Shown: positions 52,969 to 63,640, numbered from the stretch's first letter. The stretch is 64,000 nucleotides of DNA from Streptomyces sp. SID13726 (GCF_010548375.1 NZ_JAAGLY010000003.1:620001-684000), one strand, 5' to 3'. A program made the numbers and translations. The notes: generated by a model from the letters alone, not told the origin.

Positions 52969-55146
52969 TCACGCGTCCCCGAACCGCTCCCCCTTCTCCG
53001 CCTTCTCCACCAGCAGCGCCGGAGGCGTGAAGCGGTCACCGTAACGGGCCGTCAGTTCGCGGGCGCGGGCCACGAAGCCCGGGAGGCCGCCCTCGTAGCC
53101 GTTGATGTACTGGAGGACGCCGCCGGTCCAGCCGGGGAAGCCGATGCCGAAGATGGAGCCGATGTTGGCGTCGGCGACCGAGGTGAGGACGCCCTCCTCA
53201 AGGAGTCTGACCGTGTCCAGGGCCTCGGAGAAGAGCATGCGTTCCTGCATGTCCCTGAAGGGGATCTCCGAGCCGGGGCGGGTGAAGTGCTCGCGCAGGC
53301 CCGGCCAGAGGGCGGAGCGCCTGCCGTCGTCGCCGTAGTCGTAGAAGCCGCCGCCCCCGCTGCGGCCCGGGCGGCCGAACTCGTCGACCATGCGGTCGAT
53401 GACCGCCTCGGCGGGGTGGGGCGTCCAGGTGCCGCCGGACTCCTCGACCGCCTGCCTGGTCTCCTTGCGGATCTTGCGCGGGAGCGTGAGCGTCAGTTCG
53501 TCCATCAGGGAGAGGACCTTGGCCGGGTAGCCCGCCTGCGCGGCCGCCTGTTCGACCGACGCGGGCTCGATGCCCTCGCCGACCATCGCGACCCCTTCGT
53601 TGATGAAGTGGCCGATCACGCGGGAGGTGAAGAAGCCGCGGGAGTCGTTGACGACGATCGGCGTCTTCCTGATCTGCCGGACCAGGTCGAAGGCGCGGGC
53701 CAGGGCTTCCTCGCCCGTCCGCTCACCCTTGATGATCTCCACCAGTGGCATCTTGTCGACCGGGGAGAAGAAGTGCAGGCCGATGAAGTCGGTCTGGCGT
53801 TCCACTCCTTCGGCGAGCGCGGTGATGGGGAGTGTCGAGGTGTTGGAGCACAGCAGTGCGTCCGGCTCGACGATGTGCTGGATCTCCTGGAAGACCTTGT
53901 GCTTGAGGGCCGTGTCCTCGAAGACCGCCTCGATCACCGCGTCGCAGCCCGCCAGGTCCTGGGGGTCGGCGGTCGGGGTGATGCGGGACAGGAGCGCGTC
54001 CGCCTTCTGCTGTGTCGTACGGCCCCGGGAGAGCGCCTTGGCGCAGAGCTTCTCGGAGTAGGCCTTGCCCTTGGCCGCCGCCTCCGGTGACACGTCCTTC
54101 AGGACGACCTCGATGCCGGCGCGGGCGCAGGAGTACGCGATGCCCGCGCCCATCATCCCGGCACCCAGGACGGCCACCTTGCGGACCTGACGCGGTTCCA
54201 CGCCCTTGGGGCGGTTGGCGCCGGAGTTGACCGCCTGGAGGTCGAAGAAGAACGCCTGGATCATGTTCTTGGACGTCTGGCCCGCCGCCAGCTCGACGAA
54301 GTAGCGCGCCTCGATGACCTGCGCGGTCTCGAAGTCGACCTGGGCGCCTTCCACCGCGGCCGCGAGGATGTTGCGCGGGGCCGGGTAGGGGGCGCCGTTG
54401 GTCTGCTTGCGGAGGTTGGCCGGGAAGGCGGGCAGGTTCGCCGCGAACTTCGGGTTGGCGGGGGTGCCGCCGGGGATGCGGTAGCCGGGCTTGTCCCAGG
54501 GCTGCTGGGACTCGGGGTTGGCCTCGATGAACGCCCGTGCCTTGGCGAGGAGTTCGTCCTGGGTGGTGGCCACGTCGTCGACCAGGCCGTTCTGGAGGGC
54601 ACGCTGCGGGGCGTACTGGGTGCCCTGGAGCAGGACCTTCAGGAGGGCGTCCGCGATGCCCAGGAGGCGGACCGTGCGGACCACTCCCCCGCCGCCCGGC
54701 AGCAGGCCGAGGGTCACCTCGGGGCAGCCGATCTTGGAGCCGGGCGCGTCGAGGGCGATGCGGTGGTGGCAGGCGAGGGCGATCTCGTAACCGCCGCCCA
54801 GGGCCGCGCCGTTGATCGCGGCGACGACCGGCTTGCCCAGGGTCTCGATGCGGCGCAGGTTGCGTTTGATCGCGAGGCCGCCGTCGAAGAGCTCCTGCGC
54901 GGTCTCCGGGGTGACCCGGATGAGGTCGCGCAGGTCGCCGCCGGCGAAGAAGGTCTTCTTGGCGGAGGTGATGATGACACCGCGGACGGTGTCCTTCTCG
55001 GCCTCCAGGCGGTCGGTGACCACCGCGAGGGAGTCGCGGAAGGCCTGGTTCATGGTGTTGGCGGACTGGTTCGGGTCGTCGATGACGAGGGTGACGACGC
55101 CGGTGCGGTCCTGTTCCCAGCGGATGGCCGTGGACTGAGTGCTCAT
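52969..55146 (-). CDS. Fatty-acid oxidation multifunctional protein (FadJ/FadB alpha-type)
   Basis: This is a 725-residue fusion. Residues 1 to about 300 are an enoyl-CoA hydratase (FFAGGDLRDL, INGAALGGGYEIALACHH, PEVTLGLLPGGGG). About 320-500 are the NAD-binding half of 3-hydroxyacyl-CoA dehydrogenase (VLGAGMMGAGIAY, CSNTSTLPI, IGLHFFSPVDKMPLVEII). The rest is two dehydrogenase C-terminal domains. It hydrates enoyl-CoA and oxidises the 3-hydroxy product. The thiolase gene is 42 bp upstream in the same operon, completing the beta-oxidation cycle with the acyl-CoA dehydrogenase and racemase. Confidence 0.95.
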   Translation of the reverse strand: MSTQSTAIRWEQDRTGVVTLVIDDPNQSANTMNQAFRDSLAVVTDRLEAEKDTVRGVIITSAKKTFFAGGDLRDLIRVTPETAQELFDGGLAIKRNLRRIETLGKPVVAAINGAALGGGYEIALACHHRIALDAPGSKIGCPEVTLGLLPGGGGVVRTVRLLGIADALLKVLLQGTQYAPQRALQNGLVDDVATTQDELLAKARAFIEANPESQQPWDKPGYRIPGGTPANPKFAANLPAFPANLRKQTNGAPYPAPRNILAAAVEGAQVDFETAQVIEARYFVELAAGQTSKNMIQAFFFDLQAVNSGANRPKGVEPRQVRKVAVLGAGMMGAGIAYSCARAGIEVVLKDVSPEAAAKGKAYSEKLCAKALSRGRTTQQKADALLSRITPTADPQDLAGCDAVIEAVFEDTALKHKVFQEIQHIVEPDALLCSNTSTLPITALAEGVERQTDFIGLHFFSPVDKMPLVEIIKGERTGEEALARAFDLVRQIRKTPIVVNDSRGFFTSRVIGHFINEGVAMVGEGIEPASVEQAAAQAGYPAKVLSLMDELTLTLPRKIRKETRQAVEESGGTWTPHPAEAVIDRMVDEFGRPGRSGGGGFYDYGDDGRRSALWPGLREHFTRPGSEIPFRDMQERMLFSEALDTVRLLEEGVLTSVADANIGSIFGIGFPGWTGGVLQYINGYEGGLPGFVARARELTARYGDRFTPPALLVEKAEKGERFGDA

Positions 55147-55188
55147 GTGGAAGTGCTCCGTGTGATCCGTCGTATCCGTGGGAGGGGG

Positions 55189-56403
<1,215 letters not shown>

Positions 56404-56444
56404 AAGCAAGCCTTTCAATGAGGGTCGGCCGGGCCGAAGAGCCT

Positions 56445-57587
56445 TCAGCCGAGCAGGGAACGGCCGATGATCTCCTTCATGATCTCGGTCGTGCCGCCGT
56501 AGATGGTCTGGATACGGCCGTCCGTGAAGGCCTTGGCGACCGGGTACTCGCTCATGTAGCCGTAGCCGCCGTGCAGTTGGAGGCAGCGGTCGGCGACCCG
56601 CTTCTGGAGTTCGGTCGCCCACCACTTGGCCATGGAGGCGTGGACGGCGTCGAGCTGCCCGATCGAGTGGTCCTCGACGCAGCGGTCGAGGAACGTCCGG
56701 GTGACCGCGCACTCGGTGGCCATCTCGGCTATCTCGAACCGGATGTGCTGCTTGGTGGCGAGGGGCCGCCCGAAGGCCTCGCGCTCCTTGACGTACTCGG
56801 TGGTGATCTCCAGGAGGTGCTCGGCGGCGGCGATCGCGGCGACGGCGATGCTCAGGCGCTCCTGCGCGAGGTTGGTCATCAGGTGCACGAAGGCGCCGTC
56901 GCGCTCGCCGAGGAGGTTCTCCTTGGGCACGTGCACGTCGTGGAAGAACAACTCGGCGGTGTCCTGGGCCTTCTGGCCGATCTTGTCGAGGTTGCGGCCA
57001 CGTTCGAAGCCCTCCGTGCCGCGCTCGACGACGAGGAGAGACAGTCCGCGGGCGCCGCCCTCGGGGGTGGTCTTCGCGACGACGATCACCAGGTCGGCGA
57101 GGATCCCGTTGGAGATGAACGTCTTGGAGCCGTTGAGCAGCCAGTGGTCGCCCCGGTCCTCGGCGTGGGTGCGGATGCCCTGGAGGTCGGAGCCCGCGCC
57201 GGGCTCGGTCATGGCGATGGCGGTGATCAGGGAGCCGTCGCAGAAGCCGGGCAGCCAGCGGCGTTTCTGCTCGTCGGTGGCGAGGCCGGTGAGGTACGGG
57301 CCGATGATGTCGTTGTGCAGGCCCAGGGCGAGTCCGGGGGCGCCCGCGCGCGTGAACTCCTCGGCGAGGACCGCGCTGTAGCGGAAGTCGGCGGTGCCGC
57401 CACCGCCGTACTCCTCGGGGACGGCGAGCCCGAGGAGGCCCTGTTTGCCGGCCGCCCGCCAGGCCTCGCGGGAGACGATGCCGTCCTTCTCCCACTGCTC
57501 GTAGTACGGCAGGACCTCCCTGGCCAGGAAGGCGCGCACGGTCGCGCGGAACGCGTCGTGCTCGGGGGCGAAGAGCTGCCGCTTCAT
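56445..57587 (-). CDS. Acyl-CoA dehydrogenase
   Basis: The 380-residue FAD enzyme has the family signatures [18 protein letters not shown] and [39 protein letters not shown]. The catalytic base Glu (IYGGTTEIM) is at the usual near-C-terminal site for short/medium-chain enzymes. The ATG at 57587 ([14 protein letters not shown]) overlaps the racemase stop (ATGA). It introduces the trans-2 double bond into acyl-CoA. Chain-length preference is not evident, but coupling to an alpha-methylacyl-CoA racemase suggests branched substrates. Confidence 0.94.
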   Translation of the reverse strand: MKRQLFAPEHDAFRATVRAFLAREVLPYYEQWEKDGIVSREAWRAAGKQGLLGLAVPEEYGGGGTADFRYSAVLAEEFTRAGAPGLALGLHNDIIGPYLTGLATDEQKRRWLPGFCDGSLITAIAMTEPGAGSDLQGIRTHAEDRGDHWLLNGSKTFISNGILADLVIVVAKTTPEGGARGLSLLVVERGTEGFERGRNLDKIGQKAQDTAELFFHDVHVPKENLLGERDGAFVHLMTNLAQERLSIAVAAIAAAEHLLEITTEYVKEREAFGRPLATKQHIRFEIAEMATECAVTRTFLDRCVEDHSIGQLDAVHASMAKWWATELQKRVADRCLQLHGGYGYMSEYPVAKAFTDGRIQTIYGGTTEIMKEIIGRSLLG

Positions 57588-58720
57588 TCGGGGCCTTTCA
57601 GGAGTTCCGGCGCGTCCCAGTCGCGCGCCACATCGGCGGTGCCTGAGCCGGGCCGGGCGGGGCCGGTGCGGACGGCCGTGGGGGTCGCGGAGAAGCGGGG
57701 CGCGGGTGCGGGCTGGGTGATGCCACCGTGTTCGGTGAAGGTGCCGCGGGCGGCGAGGTGCGGGTGGTGCGGGGCCTCCCGGAGCGAAAGGACGGGGGCC
57801 ACGCACGCGTCGGTGCCCTCGAAGACGGCCGTCCAGTCGTCTCTCGTACGACCGCGGAAGCGCTCGGCGACTGCCTCGCGCAGCTCGCCCCAGCGGGTCC
57901 AGTCCTTGCGGGCGTCGGCGAAGCCGGGCAGGCCGAGCAGGTCGAGGAAGCGGTCGTAGAACTGCGGCTCCAGGGCGCCCACCGCCATGTATTTGCCGTC
58001 GGCGGTCTCGTAGGTGCCGTAGTACGGGCAGCCGCCGTCGAGGAGGTTGGCGCCGCGCCGGTCCTGCCAGCCGCCGGCGGCGGTCATGCCGTGGATCATC
58101 GCGGTGAGGTGGGAGGTGCCGTCGACGATGGCGGCGTCGACGACCTGGCCCGTGCCGGTGGCGCGCGCGTGGTGGAGGGCGGCCAGGACGCCGACGACGA
58201 GGTAGAGGGAGCCGCCCGCGAAGTCGCCGAGGAGGTTGGCGGGGACGACGGGGGGCCGGCCCGGTTCGCCGATCATGCCGAGGGTGCCGGTGAGGGCGAT
58301 GTACGCGATGTCGTGCCCGGCGCGGTCGGCCAGCGGTCCGTCCTGGCCCCAGCCGGTCATGCGGCCGTAGACGAGGGCGGGGTTGCGCGCGTGGCAGTCC
58401 CCGGGGCCCACGCCGAGGCGCTCGGCGACTCCGGGGCGGTTGCCCTCGATCAGGATGTCGGCGCGGGCGGCGAGGTCGAGCACGCGCGCGGGGCCGTCGG
58501 CGGCCTTGAGGTCGATGATCACCGAGCGCTTGTTGCGGTTGGTGACGTCGTAGTCCGGGTCGATCGCGAGTCCGGTGCCGCCGGGGCGGTCCACGCGGAC
58601 GACGTCGGCGCCCAGGTCGGCGAGGAGCATGGCGGCGAACGGGCCTGGCCCGATGCCGGCCAGCTCCAGCACGCGCACGCCGGCGAGCGGGCCGTGCCCG
58701 GACGTCGTTGCCGTTGTCAT
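57584..58720 (-). CDS. Alpha-methylacyl-CoA racemase-like (CaiB/BaiF family)
   Basis: The 378-residue family-III CoA enzyme matches the racemase branch by its catalytic residues: His in [14 protein letters not shown], Asp in [14 protein letters not shown] and Glu in [13 protein letters not shown], the three positions known from mycobacterial MCR. It would epimerise 2-methylacyl-CoA so that only the (S)-form enters the adjacent dehydrogenase. The ATG at 58720 has GGGGG 4 nt upstream. It is the first gene of the beta-oxidation operon; a 17-bp palindrome lies in its promoter region. Confidence 0.88.
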   Translation of the reverse strand: MTTATTSGHGPLAGVRVLELAGIGPGPFAAMLLADLGADVVRVDRPGGTGLAIDPDYDVTNRNKRSVIIDLKAADGPARVLDLAARADILIEGNRPGVAERLGVGPGDCHARNPALVYGRMTGWGQDGPLADRAGHDIAYIALTGTLGMIGEPGRPPVVPANLLGDFAGGSLYLVVGVLAALHHARATGTGQVVDAAIVDGTSHLTAMIHGMTAAGGWQDRRGANLLDGGCPYYGTYETADGKYMAVGALEPQFYDRFLDLLGLPGFADARKDWTRWGELREAVAERFRGRTRDDWTAVFEGTDACVAPVLSLREAPHHPHLAARGTFTEHGGITQPAPAPRFSATPTAVRTGPARPGSGTADVARDWDAPELLKGPE

Positions 58721-58743
58721 CCAGCCCCCATTGGCGTGACACA

Positions 58744-58760
58744 ACTGATGTAACACCAGT
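58744..58760. promoter_or_regulatory. Palindrome upstream of the beta-oxidation operon
   Basis: ACTGATGT-A-ACACCAGT is an 8+1+8 palindrome with one mismatched pair, 24 bp before the racemase ATG and thus over or near the promoter. A second element, GCAAGCGCTTAGC (58802-58814), lies further upstream and resembles half of the KstR2-like CAAG...CTTG sites. Both are candidate TetR-type operators; no tetR gene is in the window. Confidence 0.45.
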
Positions 58761-58950
58761 GATGCTAAGAAAGCGGTCCGGTGGACACAAGACCTGGGCG
58801 AGCAAGCGCTTAGCCAATTATCGGCCGGTCAGCGTCCGTCGCACCCCCTCGTCCGGCTCCACACACATCGCACCCCCTCGTCGGGCTCCGCACTTCTCAC
58901 GCTAGCCTCGGCCACCGACAACGGCGCGTGCGGTGGGATCCAGGAGTGTC

Positions 58951-60129
58951 ATGAGCAGGCTGAAGAGGTCGGACCGTCCCTACGACATCGTGCTCTTCGG
59001 GGCCACCAGCTTCGCGGGGACGCTCACCGCCGAGTACCTCGCCGCGCACGGCCCGGACGAGCTGCGCTGGGCGATCGCCGGCCGCAGCGAGGAGAAGCTC
59101 AGGGCGCTGCGCGAGCGGCTGCCGGAGGGCACCGAGGTCGGGGTGCTCACCGCCGACGTGTCCGACCCGGACTCGCTGCGCGCGCTCGCCGGGCACGCGC
59201 GCGTGGTGGCCACCACCGTGGGCCCCTATCTGACCTACGGCGAGGAGCTGGTCGCCGCCTGCGCCGAGGCCGGTACGGACTATCTCGACCTCTCCGGGGA
59301 GCCGGAGTTCGTGGACCTGATGTACGTCCGGCACGACGCACGCGCGCGTGAGACAGGCGCGCGGATGGTACACGCGTGTGGCTTCGACTCGATCCCGCAC
59401 GACCTGGGGGCGTACTTCACGGTCCGGCAGCTGCCGGAGGGCGTGCCGCTGACCGTCGACGGGTTCGTGACCGCGGACGCCATGTTCTCGGGCGGGACGT
59501 TCGCCTCGGCGCTCAACCAGTTCGCGCGCGGCCGGCAGATGATCGCCGCCGCGCGGGACCGGGGCCGGCACGAGCCGCGGCTGGTGGGCCGACGGGCGTC
59601 CGCACCGACCGGAACCCCGCGCTACGCGCAGGAGATCGGCGCCTGGGCCCTGCCGCTGCCGACCATCGACGCGCAGATCGTCGAGCGCTCCGCGAAGGTC
59701 CTGGAGCGCTACGGGCCCGACTTCCGCTACCGCCACTACGCGGCCGTACGGCGGCTGCCCGTCGCGGTGGGCGGGGTCGCGGCCGTGGGCGCGCTGTTCG
59801 CGGCGGCCCAACTGCCGCCCGCCCGGCGCTGGTTGTCCGGCCGGGTCAAGCCGGGTGACGGACCGAGCGCCGAGAAGCGGGCCAAGAGCTGGTTCTCGGT
59901 GCGGTTCGTCGGCGAGGGCGGTGGCCGGCGGGTGTTCACCGAGGTGGCGGGCGGCGACCCCGGGTACGACGAGACGGCGAAGATGTTCGCCGAGTCCGCG
60001 CTGTCGCTGGCCTTCGACGACCTCCCCGAGACCGCCGGTCAGGTCACGACGGCGGTGGCGATGGGCGACGCGCTGATCGAACGACTGCGGCGCGCGGGCA
60101 TCACCTTCCGGGTGGCGGCGAGCCGTTGA
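58951..60129 (+). CDS. Saccharopine-dehydrogenase-fold protein, trans-acting enoyl reductase-like
   Basis: The 392-residue protein has an N-terminal Rossmann domain (YDIVLFGATSFAGTLTAEYLA, IAGRSEEKLRAL, VVATTVGPY). The GPYLTYGEELVAACAEAGTDYLDLSGE and CGFDSIPHDLGA segments match actinobacterial trans-acting enoyl reductases (mycobacterial Rv2953 type) and saccharopine dehydrogenase homologues. A possible membrane-associated helix (LPVAVGGVAAVGALFAAA) lies near residue 280. The start is ATG 58951 with AGGAG 4 nt upstream. The last 12 codons, including the stop, are exactly duplicated immediately downstream. Confidence 0.85.
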   Translation: MSRLKRSDRPYDIVLFGATSFAGTLTAEYLAAHGPDELRWAIAGRSEEKLRALRERLPEGTEVGVLTADVSDPDSLRALAGHARVVATTVGPYLTYGEELVAACAEAGTDYLDLSGEPEFVDLMYVRHDARARETGARMVHACGFDSIPHDLGAYFTVRQLPEGVPLTVDGFVTADAMFSGGTFASALNQFARGRQMIAAARDRGRHEPRLVGRRASAPTGTPRYAQEIGAWALPLPTIDAQIVERSAKVLERYGPDFRYRHYAAVRRLPVAVGGVAAVGALFAAAQLPPARRWLSGRVKPGDGPSAEKRAKSWFSVRFVGEGGGRRVFTEVAGGDPGYDETAKMFAESALSLAFDDLPETAGQVTTAVAMGDALIERLRRAGITFRVAASR

Positions 60130-60165
60130 GCGGGCATCACCTTCCGGGTGGCGGCGAGCCGTTGA
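60094..60165 (+). repeat. Perfect 36-bp tandem duplication of a gene's 3' end
   Basis: Bases 60094-60129 and 60130-60165 are identical; the unit encodes the last 11 residues plus TGA of the enoyl-reductase-like gene. A further 10 bp of a third copy (60166-60175) runs into the stop of the next gene. Identity without any substitution implies a recent event. Confidence 0.95.
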
Positions 60166-60172
60166 GCGGGCA

Positions 60173-60331
60173 TCAGAAGGACCAGCCCGCGACCGTGTAG
60201 ATCATCCCCACGATCCAGCCGAGCCCCGCGAGCACGCCGAGCACCAGGGCGGCGTTCACCGCGCGCTCGACGGGCCGGTTCGGGTCGGCGAGGGGCTTGG
60301 GGGAACGGTGGGTCATGCGGTGCGTCGTCAT
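60173..60331 (-). CDS. Small single-pass membrane protein
   Basis: This 52-residue ORF starts from ATG 60331 (AGG about 9 nt upstream) or possibly ATG 60316 (47 residues). A basic N-terminus (THRSPKPLADPNRPVERAVN) precedes one hydrophobic helix (AALVLGVLAGLGWIVGMIYTVAGW). The sequence pattern is that of small Streptomyces membrane proteins of unknown function. Its stop lies within the partial third copy of the 36-bp repeat, so the repeat sits exactly between two convergent genes. Confidence 0.65.
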   Translation of the reverse strand: MTTHRMTHRSPKPLADPNRPVERAVNAALVLGVLAGLGWIVGMIYTVAGWSF

Positions 60332-60380
60332 GCGGAACAGCCTGCCGATCACACCGGGACGCGCACATCCGTACAGATAC

Positions 60381-61106
60381 TCAGACGACGTACTCAGTAC
60401 CCGCCCCGGCACCGCCCGGTGCCGTCGCCTCGCGCAGGGCCCTCCGGCACAGCGCGTCGGCCCGCCGGGTGGTCTCCGGCAGCCGGTAGGCCGGGGTGAG
60501 CGCGAGCGTGTGCGCGCAGGCGTTGTCGAGGCTCACCCGGTGGCCGACGGAGACGAACACCGGCTTCACGGCCTCGCGGGTGCGCAGGGCCCGGCCGACC
60601 TCCTCGCCGCCCGCCAGGAGCGGCGCCCACGCGCCGCGCTGGGCGCCGGGATCGTCGTAGGAGAAGGTGAACGGGTTCTTGGCGACACCGATCGTCGGCA
60701 GCCCGGTGAGGACGCCGAGGTGGCTCGCGAGGCCGAAGCGGCGGGGGTGGGCGCGGCCGTAGCCGTCGCAGACGACCAGGCCGGGCGGCTCCGGCAGGGC
60801 GTCGAGGGCGGCCAGGACCATGGGGATCTCGCGGAAGGCGAGCAGACCGGGGACGTACGGGAAGGAGATCCGCCCGACGGCCGTGGCCTCGGCGACGACC
60901 TCCAGGGTCGCCGCGTCCAGGACGACGGCCGCGGCCGCCACGACGTCCCGCTCGTCGTCGTAGGCCACGTCGACCCCGGTGACCCGGCCGGTGCCGGGCG
61001 GCGGCCCCAGTTCACCGAGGATCGTCCGGGCCCTCAACTCGTCCTGGACGGCGCGTGCTTGTTCCTCGGTCGCGGGCCAGCCCGCGGGGATGTCTACGGT
61101 CGTCAT
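60381..61106 (-). CDS. nfi: Endonuclease V
   Basis: The 241-residue RNase-H-like repair nuclease has the metal-binding Asp in VTGVDVAYDD, the Glu in FREIPMVLAAL and the Asp in VVCDGYGRAHPRRFGLASHLG. TIGVAKNPF is the conserved Lys region. It nicks DNA (and in some species RNA) near deoxyinosine. The start is ATG 61106 (MTTVDIPAGWPATEEQ). Divergent from it is a short YciI-like ORF. Confidence 0.94.
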   Translation of the reverse strand: MTTVDIPAGWPATEEQARAVQDELRARTILGELGPPPGTGRVTGVDVAYDDERDVVAAAAVVLDAATLEVVAEATAVGRISFPYVPGLLAFREIPMVLAALDALPEPPGLVVCDGYGRAHPRRFGLASHLGVLTGLPTIGVAKNPFTFSYDDPGAQRGAWAPLLAGGEEVGRALRTREAVKPVFVSVGHRVSLDNACAHTLALTPAYRLPETTRRADALCRRALREATAPGGAGAGTEYVV

Positions 61107-61148
61107 GGTGGGGTCGAGGGTACGGCGGGACGGCGTGGGCTCGCGATC

Positions 61149-61337
61149 GTGTTCGTACTGGAGCTGACCTGCACCGCGCCCCTGGATGCCGTGGACATCG
61201 TGCTGCCGGCGCATGTCGTCTGGCTGGACGAGCGGTACGGCAAGGGGGTCTTCCTGGCGTCCGGGCCCAAGAGCCCCCGCGAGGGCGGGGTGATCCTCGC
61301 CGTCGCGGAGGACCGGGTCCGGGAGACGCCCGGCTGA
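61149..61337 (+). pseudogene. YciI-like ORF lacking its C-terminal third
   Basis: A GTG at 61149 opens 62 residues beginning VFVLELTCTAPLDAVD, then HVVWLDERYGKGVFLASGPKSPREGGVILAVA. These match the N-terminal two thirds of YCII-related proteins, which are usually 90-100 residues. The ORF stops just after the GGVILA strand, and the convergent Rho-N-type gene begins 4 bp later, so the missing part is not present in another frame. The His-Asp pair expected in YciI is partly retained (HVVWLD). It is probably a truncated remnant; a functional short form is possible. Confidence 0.6.
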
Positions 61338-61341
61338 GGGG

Positions 61342-61671
61342 TCAGCCCTTGCCGCCCAGCGCTCGCTGGAGCTGGCTCTTGTTCATGTCCGAGCGGCCCT
61401 TGACGCCCTTGCGCCTGGCCTCCTCGTAGAGCTGGTCGTAGGTCGGGCCCTGTGCGCCCTTCCCGGACCGCCGGCCGCCCCTCTCGCCGGACGACATGTC
61501 CTGGGTCGAGGTGCGGCTCGCGGTCTTGGACTCGCCGGAGCGGGCGCGCTCCTTGTTGACCGTGCGGGCCGCGATCTCCTTGGCCCGTCCGGTGCTCTCG
61601 CCCCGGTCCTCGGCGCTCTTCCTGATGTGTTCGTACTGGCGTTCACGCTTGGAACTGGAACCGGCCGGCAT
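61342..61671 (-). CDS. Rho-termination-factor N-terminal-like protein
   Basis: The product is a 109-residue, highly charged protein starting at ATG 61671 (AAAGGAG 8 nt upstream). The first 85 residues are Lys/Arg/Ser-rich and likely disordered (SSSKRERQYEHIRKSAEDRGES...). The last 35 (TYDQLYEEARRKGVKGRSDMNKSQLQRALGG) fit the Rho N-terminal helical (SAP-like) domain. Similar Streptomyces proteins are labelled plasmid-stabilisation or Rho-N proteins. Nucleic-acid binding is inferred. Confidence 0.82.
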   Translation of the reverse strand: MPAGSSSKRERQYEHIRKSAEDRGESTGRAKEIAARTVNKERARSGESKTASRTSTQDMSSGERGGRRSGKGAQGPTYDQLYEEARRKGVKGRSDMNKSQLQRALGGKG

Positions 61672-61720
61672 GGTGGGCACTCCTTTCGCCGTCGGCGACC
61701 GGGTACCCACATTCCGCCGC

Positions 61721-62833
61721 TCACTTCTCCAGACGGGCCACCCGCCCCTTCTCGCCGGCCGCCCAGCAGCCGCCGTCGACCGTGCAGTCCACCGTGTCGT
61801 ACGAGCCGGTGTCCACGGTCCGCCAGGTGCGGCCGCCGTCGGTGGTGAGGTCCGTGCCGGTGGGGCCGACCGCGAGGGCCGCGGCGCGGCTGTGCGGGAG
61901 CCAGGCGACTCCGGAGCGGTAGCCGGGCGGCGGGGCGGCGGCGGGCCGCCAGGTGCGGCCCGCGTCGGTGGTGCGGGCGCCCGCGCGCGGGGAGGGCTGG
62001 TCGAGGTTGTAGTCGCCGCCGACGGCGAGTCCGTGCGCGCGGTCGCGGAAGGCGAGCCCGAAGACGCCCTTGGCCGCCGCGCCTCCCGGGATCGGCGCGT
62101 CGGAGGCTGTCCAGGTCAGGCCGCGGTCGGCGGAGTGCAGTACACGCGCGCGTGCGGCGCCGCCGGTGGCCAGCCAGACGTCTCGCGGGCCCGAGCTGAC
62201 CAGGCACTGGCCGCTCGCCGCGAAGCCCGCCTCGCCGTCGAGCGCGGCCGGCATGCCCTTGTTCGGCAGCACCTTCCAGGACCGGCCGCCGTCGGAGGTC
62301 GACAGGATGCGGAACTTCCCGTCCACCGGGTCGCTCATGGCGAGGCCGTGACGGCGGTCGAAGAAGGTCAGGCAGTCGTAGAAGGCCTTGGCGTCGGTGT
62401 TGCGGAAGGACTCGGTCCAGGTCGCGCCGCCGTCGTCGGTCCGGTACACGCGGGACGCCTCGCCCTCCCCGATGGCCAGCACCACGGCCCGGCGCGCGTC
62501 GAACGCCTCGACGTCCCGGAACTGGAGCTCCCCGGCACCCGGCGGTGAGACGTTTCGCCAGCTCGCCCCGCCGTTCGTGGTGCGCAGCACGGTGCCCTGG
62601 GTACCGGCCAGCCAGGCGGTGTCCCGGCTGACGGCGGACAGGCCCCGGAACCGCACCTCGGGCGTGCCGCTGTCCTTGAGCTCCCAGTGCGGTGTCCGGC
62701 CGTCCGGGTCGTGGGCCTCGGCCGGTACGGCGGTCAGGACGGCCAGCGCCGCCGCACAGGCCGCCCCCACGGCGATCGTCCGGCTCATCGGGCCCGTCCG
62801 TCTCTTGCCTCGCGTGTTCCCCAAGCGCCTCAT
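61721..62833 (-). CDS. Secreted BNR/YCF48-type repeat protein
   Basis: The 370-residue protein starts at ATG 62833 (MRRLGNTRGKRRTG) with a basic n-region and hydrophobic core (AVGAACAAALAVLTAVPAEA), so it is exported; ATG 62788 is an alternative start. The mature part is a beta-propeller of repeated TTNGGASW/TDDGGATW/TSDGGRSW/TADRGLTW/TTDAGRTW/TTDGGRTW units, six Asp-box-like repeats. Related proteins are called oxidoreductase or sialidase-like. The role is unknown; a photosystem-assembly-like chaperone or glycan-binding role are options. Confidence 0.82.
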   Translation of the reverse strand: MRRLGNTRGKRRTGPMSRTIAVGAACAAALAVLTAVPAEAHDPDGRTPHWELKDSGTPEVRFRGLSAVSRDTAWLAGTQGTVLRTTNGGASWRNVSPPGAGELQFRDVEAFDARRAVVLAIGEGEASRVYRTDDGGATWTESFRNTDAKAFYDCLTFFDRRHGLAMSDPVDGKFRILSTSDGGRSWKVLPNKGMPAALDGEAGFAASGQCLVSSGPRDVWLATGGAARARVLHSADRGLTWTASDAPIPGGAAAKGVFGLAFRDRAHGLAVGGDYNLDQPSPRAGARTTDAGRTWRPAAAPPPGYRSGVAWLPHSRAAALAVGPTGTDLTTDGGRTWRTVDTGSYDTVDCTVDGGCWAAGEKGRVARLEK

Positions 62834-63078
62834 GGCGGGCGAAGCTAGTCCACGCTCCCGGCGCCGTCCAGATGCCCTCGGCCGCCCGCCGGGTGGTGCG
62901 CGGGGCGCCACAAGTGTCTCCCGGGGCACGGGAGGCGGGCTGGGTCACACCCGTGCATGAAGACGGTGACAGAGGTCACTCGACTTTCGTGTACACGGAT
63001 TGACTCATTCCGACGTCTCTCCCAGTGCCCGTCCCATCCCCCCGGAAGTCCAACCAGCCGTCACAAGGGAGCAAGGCG

Positions 63079-63495
63079 TTGTCCACCGTCATCGAGCAGC
63101 CCGTAGAGGCCCGTCTCGTCGCCGCGGCACCGCGGATGCCGAGCATTCCCGCCACCCTGCGCTACGACCGCGACGATCCGTTCGCCGTGCGCATGACCTT
63201 CCCGGCCCCGGCCACCCTGGAGGGCGTCGAGGTCTGCTGGACCTTCAGCCGCGAACTCCTCACCACCGGCCTGCTGGAACCCGACGGCCACGGCGACGTC
63301 CGGGTGCGGCCGTACGGCTACGACCGCACGGTCCTGGAGTTCCACGCCCCCGAGGGCACCGCCGTGGTGCACGTCCGCACGGGTGAGCTGCGCCGCTTCC
63401 TGGAGGCGACGAACACCCTGGTGCCGGCCGGTCTCGAGCACCTCCAGCTGGACCTGGACCACGACCTGGCGGAGCTGATGCGCGACGCCCTGTGA
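63079..63495 (+). CDS. ssgD: SsgA-like sporulation/cell-division protein
   Basis: The 138-residue SALP-family protein is unique to sporulating actinomycetes. I choose the TTG at 63079 because AAGGGAG lies 7 nt upstream and the product then begins STVIEQPVEARLV, the expected family N-terminus. Family landmarks are IPATLRYDRDDPFAVRMTF, VCWTFSRELL and GDVRVRPYG; the end has HLQLDLDHDLAELMRDAL. SALPs steer peptidoglycan synthesis during septation and spore-wall building. The assignment to ssgD rests on recollection of the S. coelicolor sequence and location. Confidence 0.85.
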   Translation: MSTVIEQPVEARLVAAAPRMPSIPATLRYDRDDPFAVRMTFPAPATLEGVEVCWTFSRELLTTGLLEPDGHGDVRVRPYGYDRTVLEFHAPEGTAVVHVRTGELRRFLEATNTLVPAGLEHLQLDLDHDLAELMRDAL

Positions 63496-63640
63496 GGCGT
63501 CCCGCCCACTCCCGGCAGACGGTCCCGCTCCCGGCAGACGGCCTGCTCCCGCCAGACGGTGAGCCCGCCGTGCCGAGCCCGTCCGCCGACGCGTCGTGCG
63601 GCCCCGCGCCCGGCGGCTCCCGCGCGGCCCGAGGCCCCCT
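63496..63640. repeat. Short tandem repeats between ssgD and the GPP34 gene
   Basis: Three copies of CTCCCGGCAGACGG (63509-63522, 63528-63541, and 63546-63559 with one change) are spaced 19 and 18 bp apart in this 145-bp convergent gap. No clear terminator hairpin was found. Confidence 0.6.
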
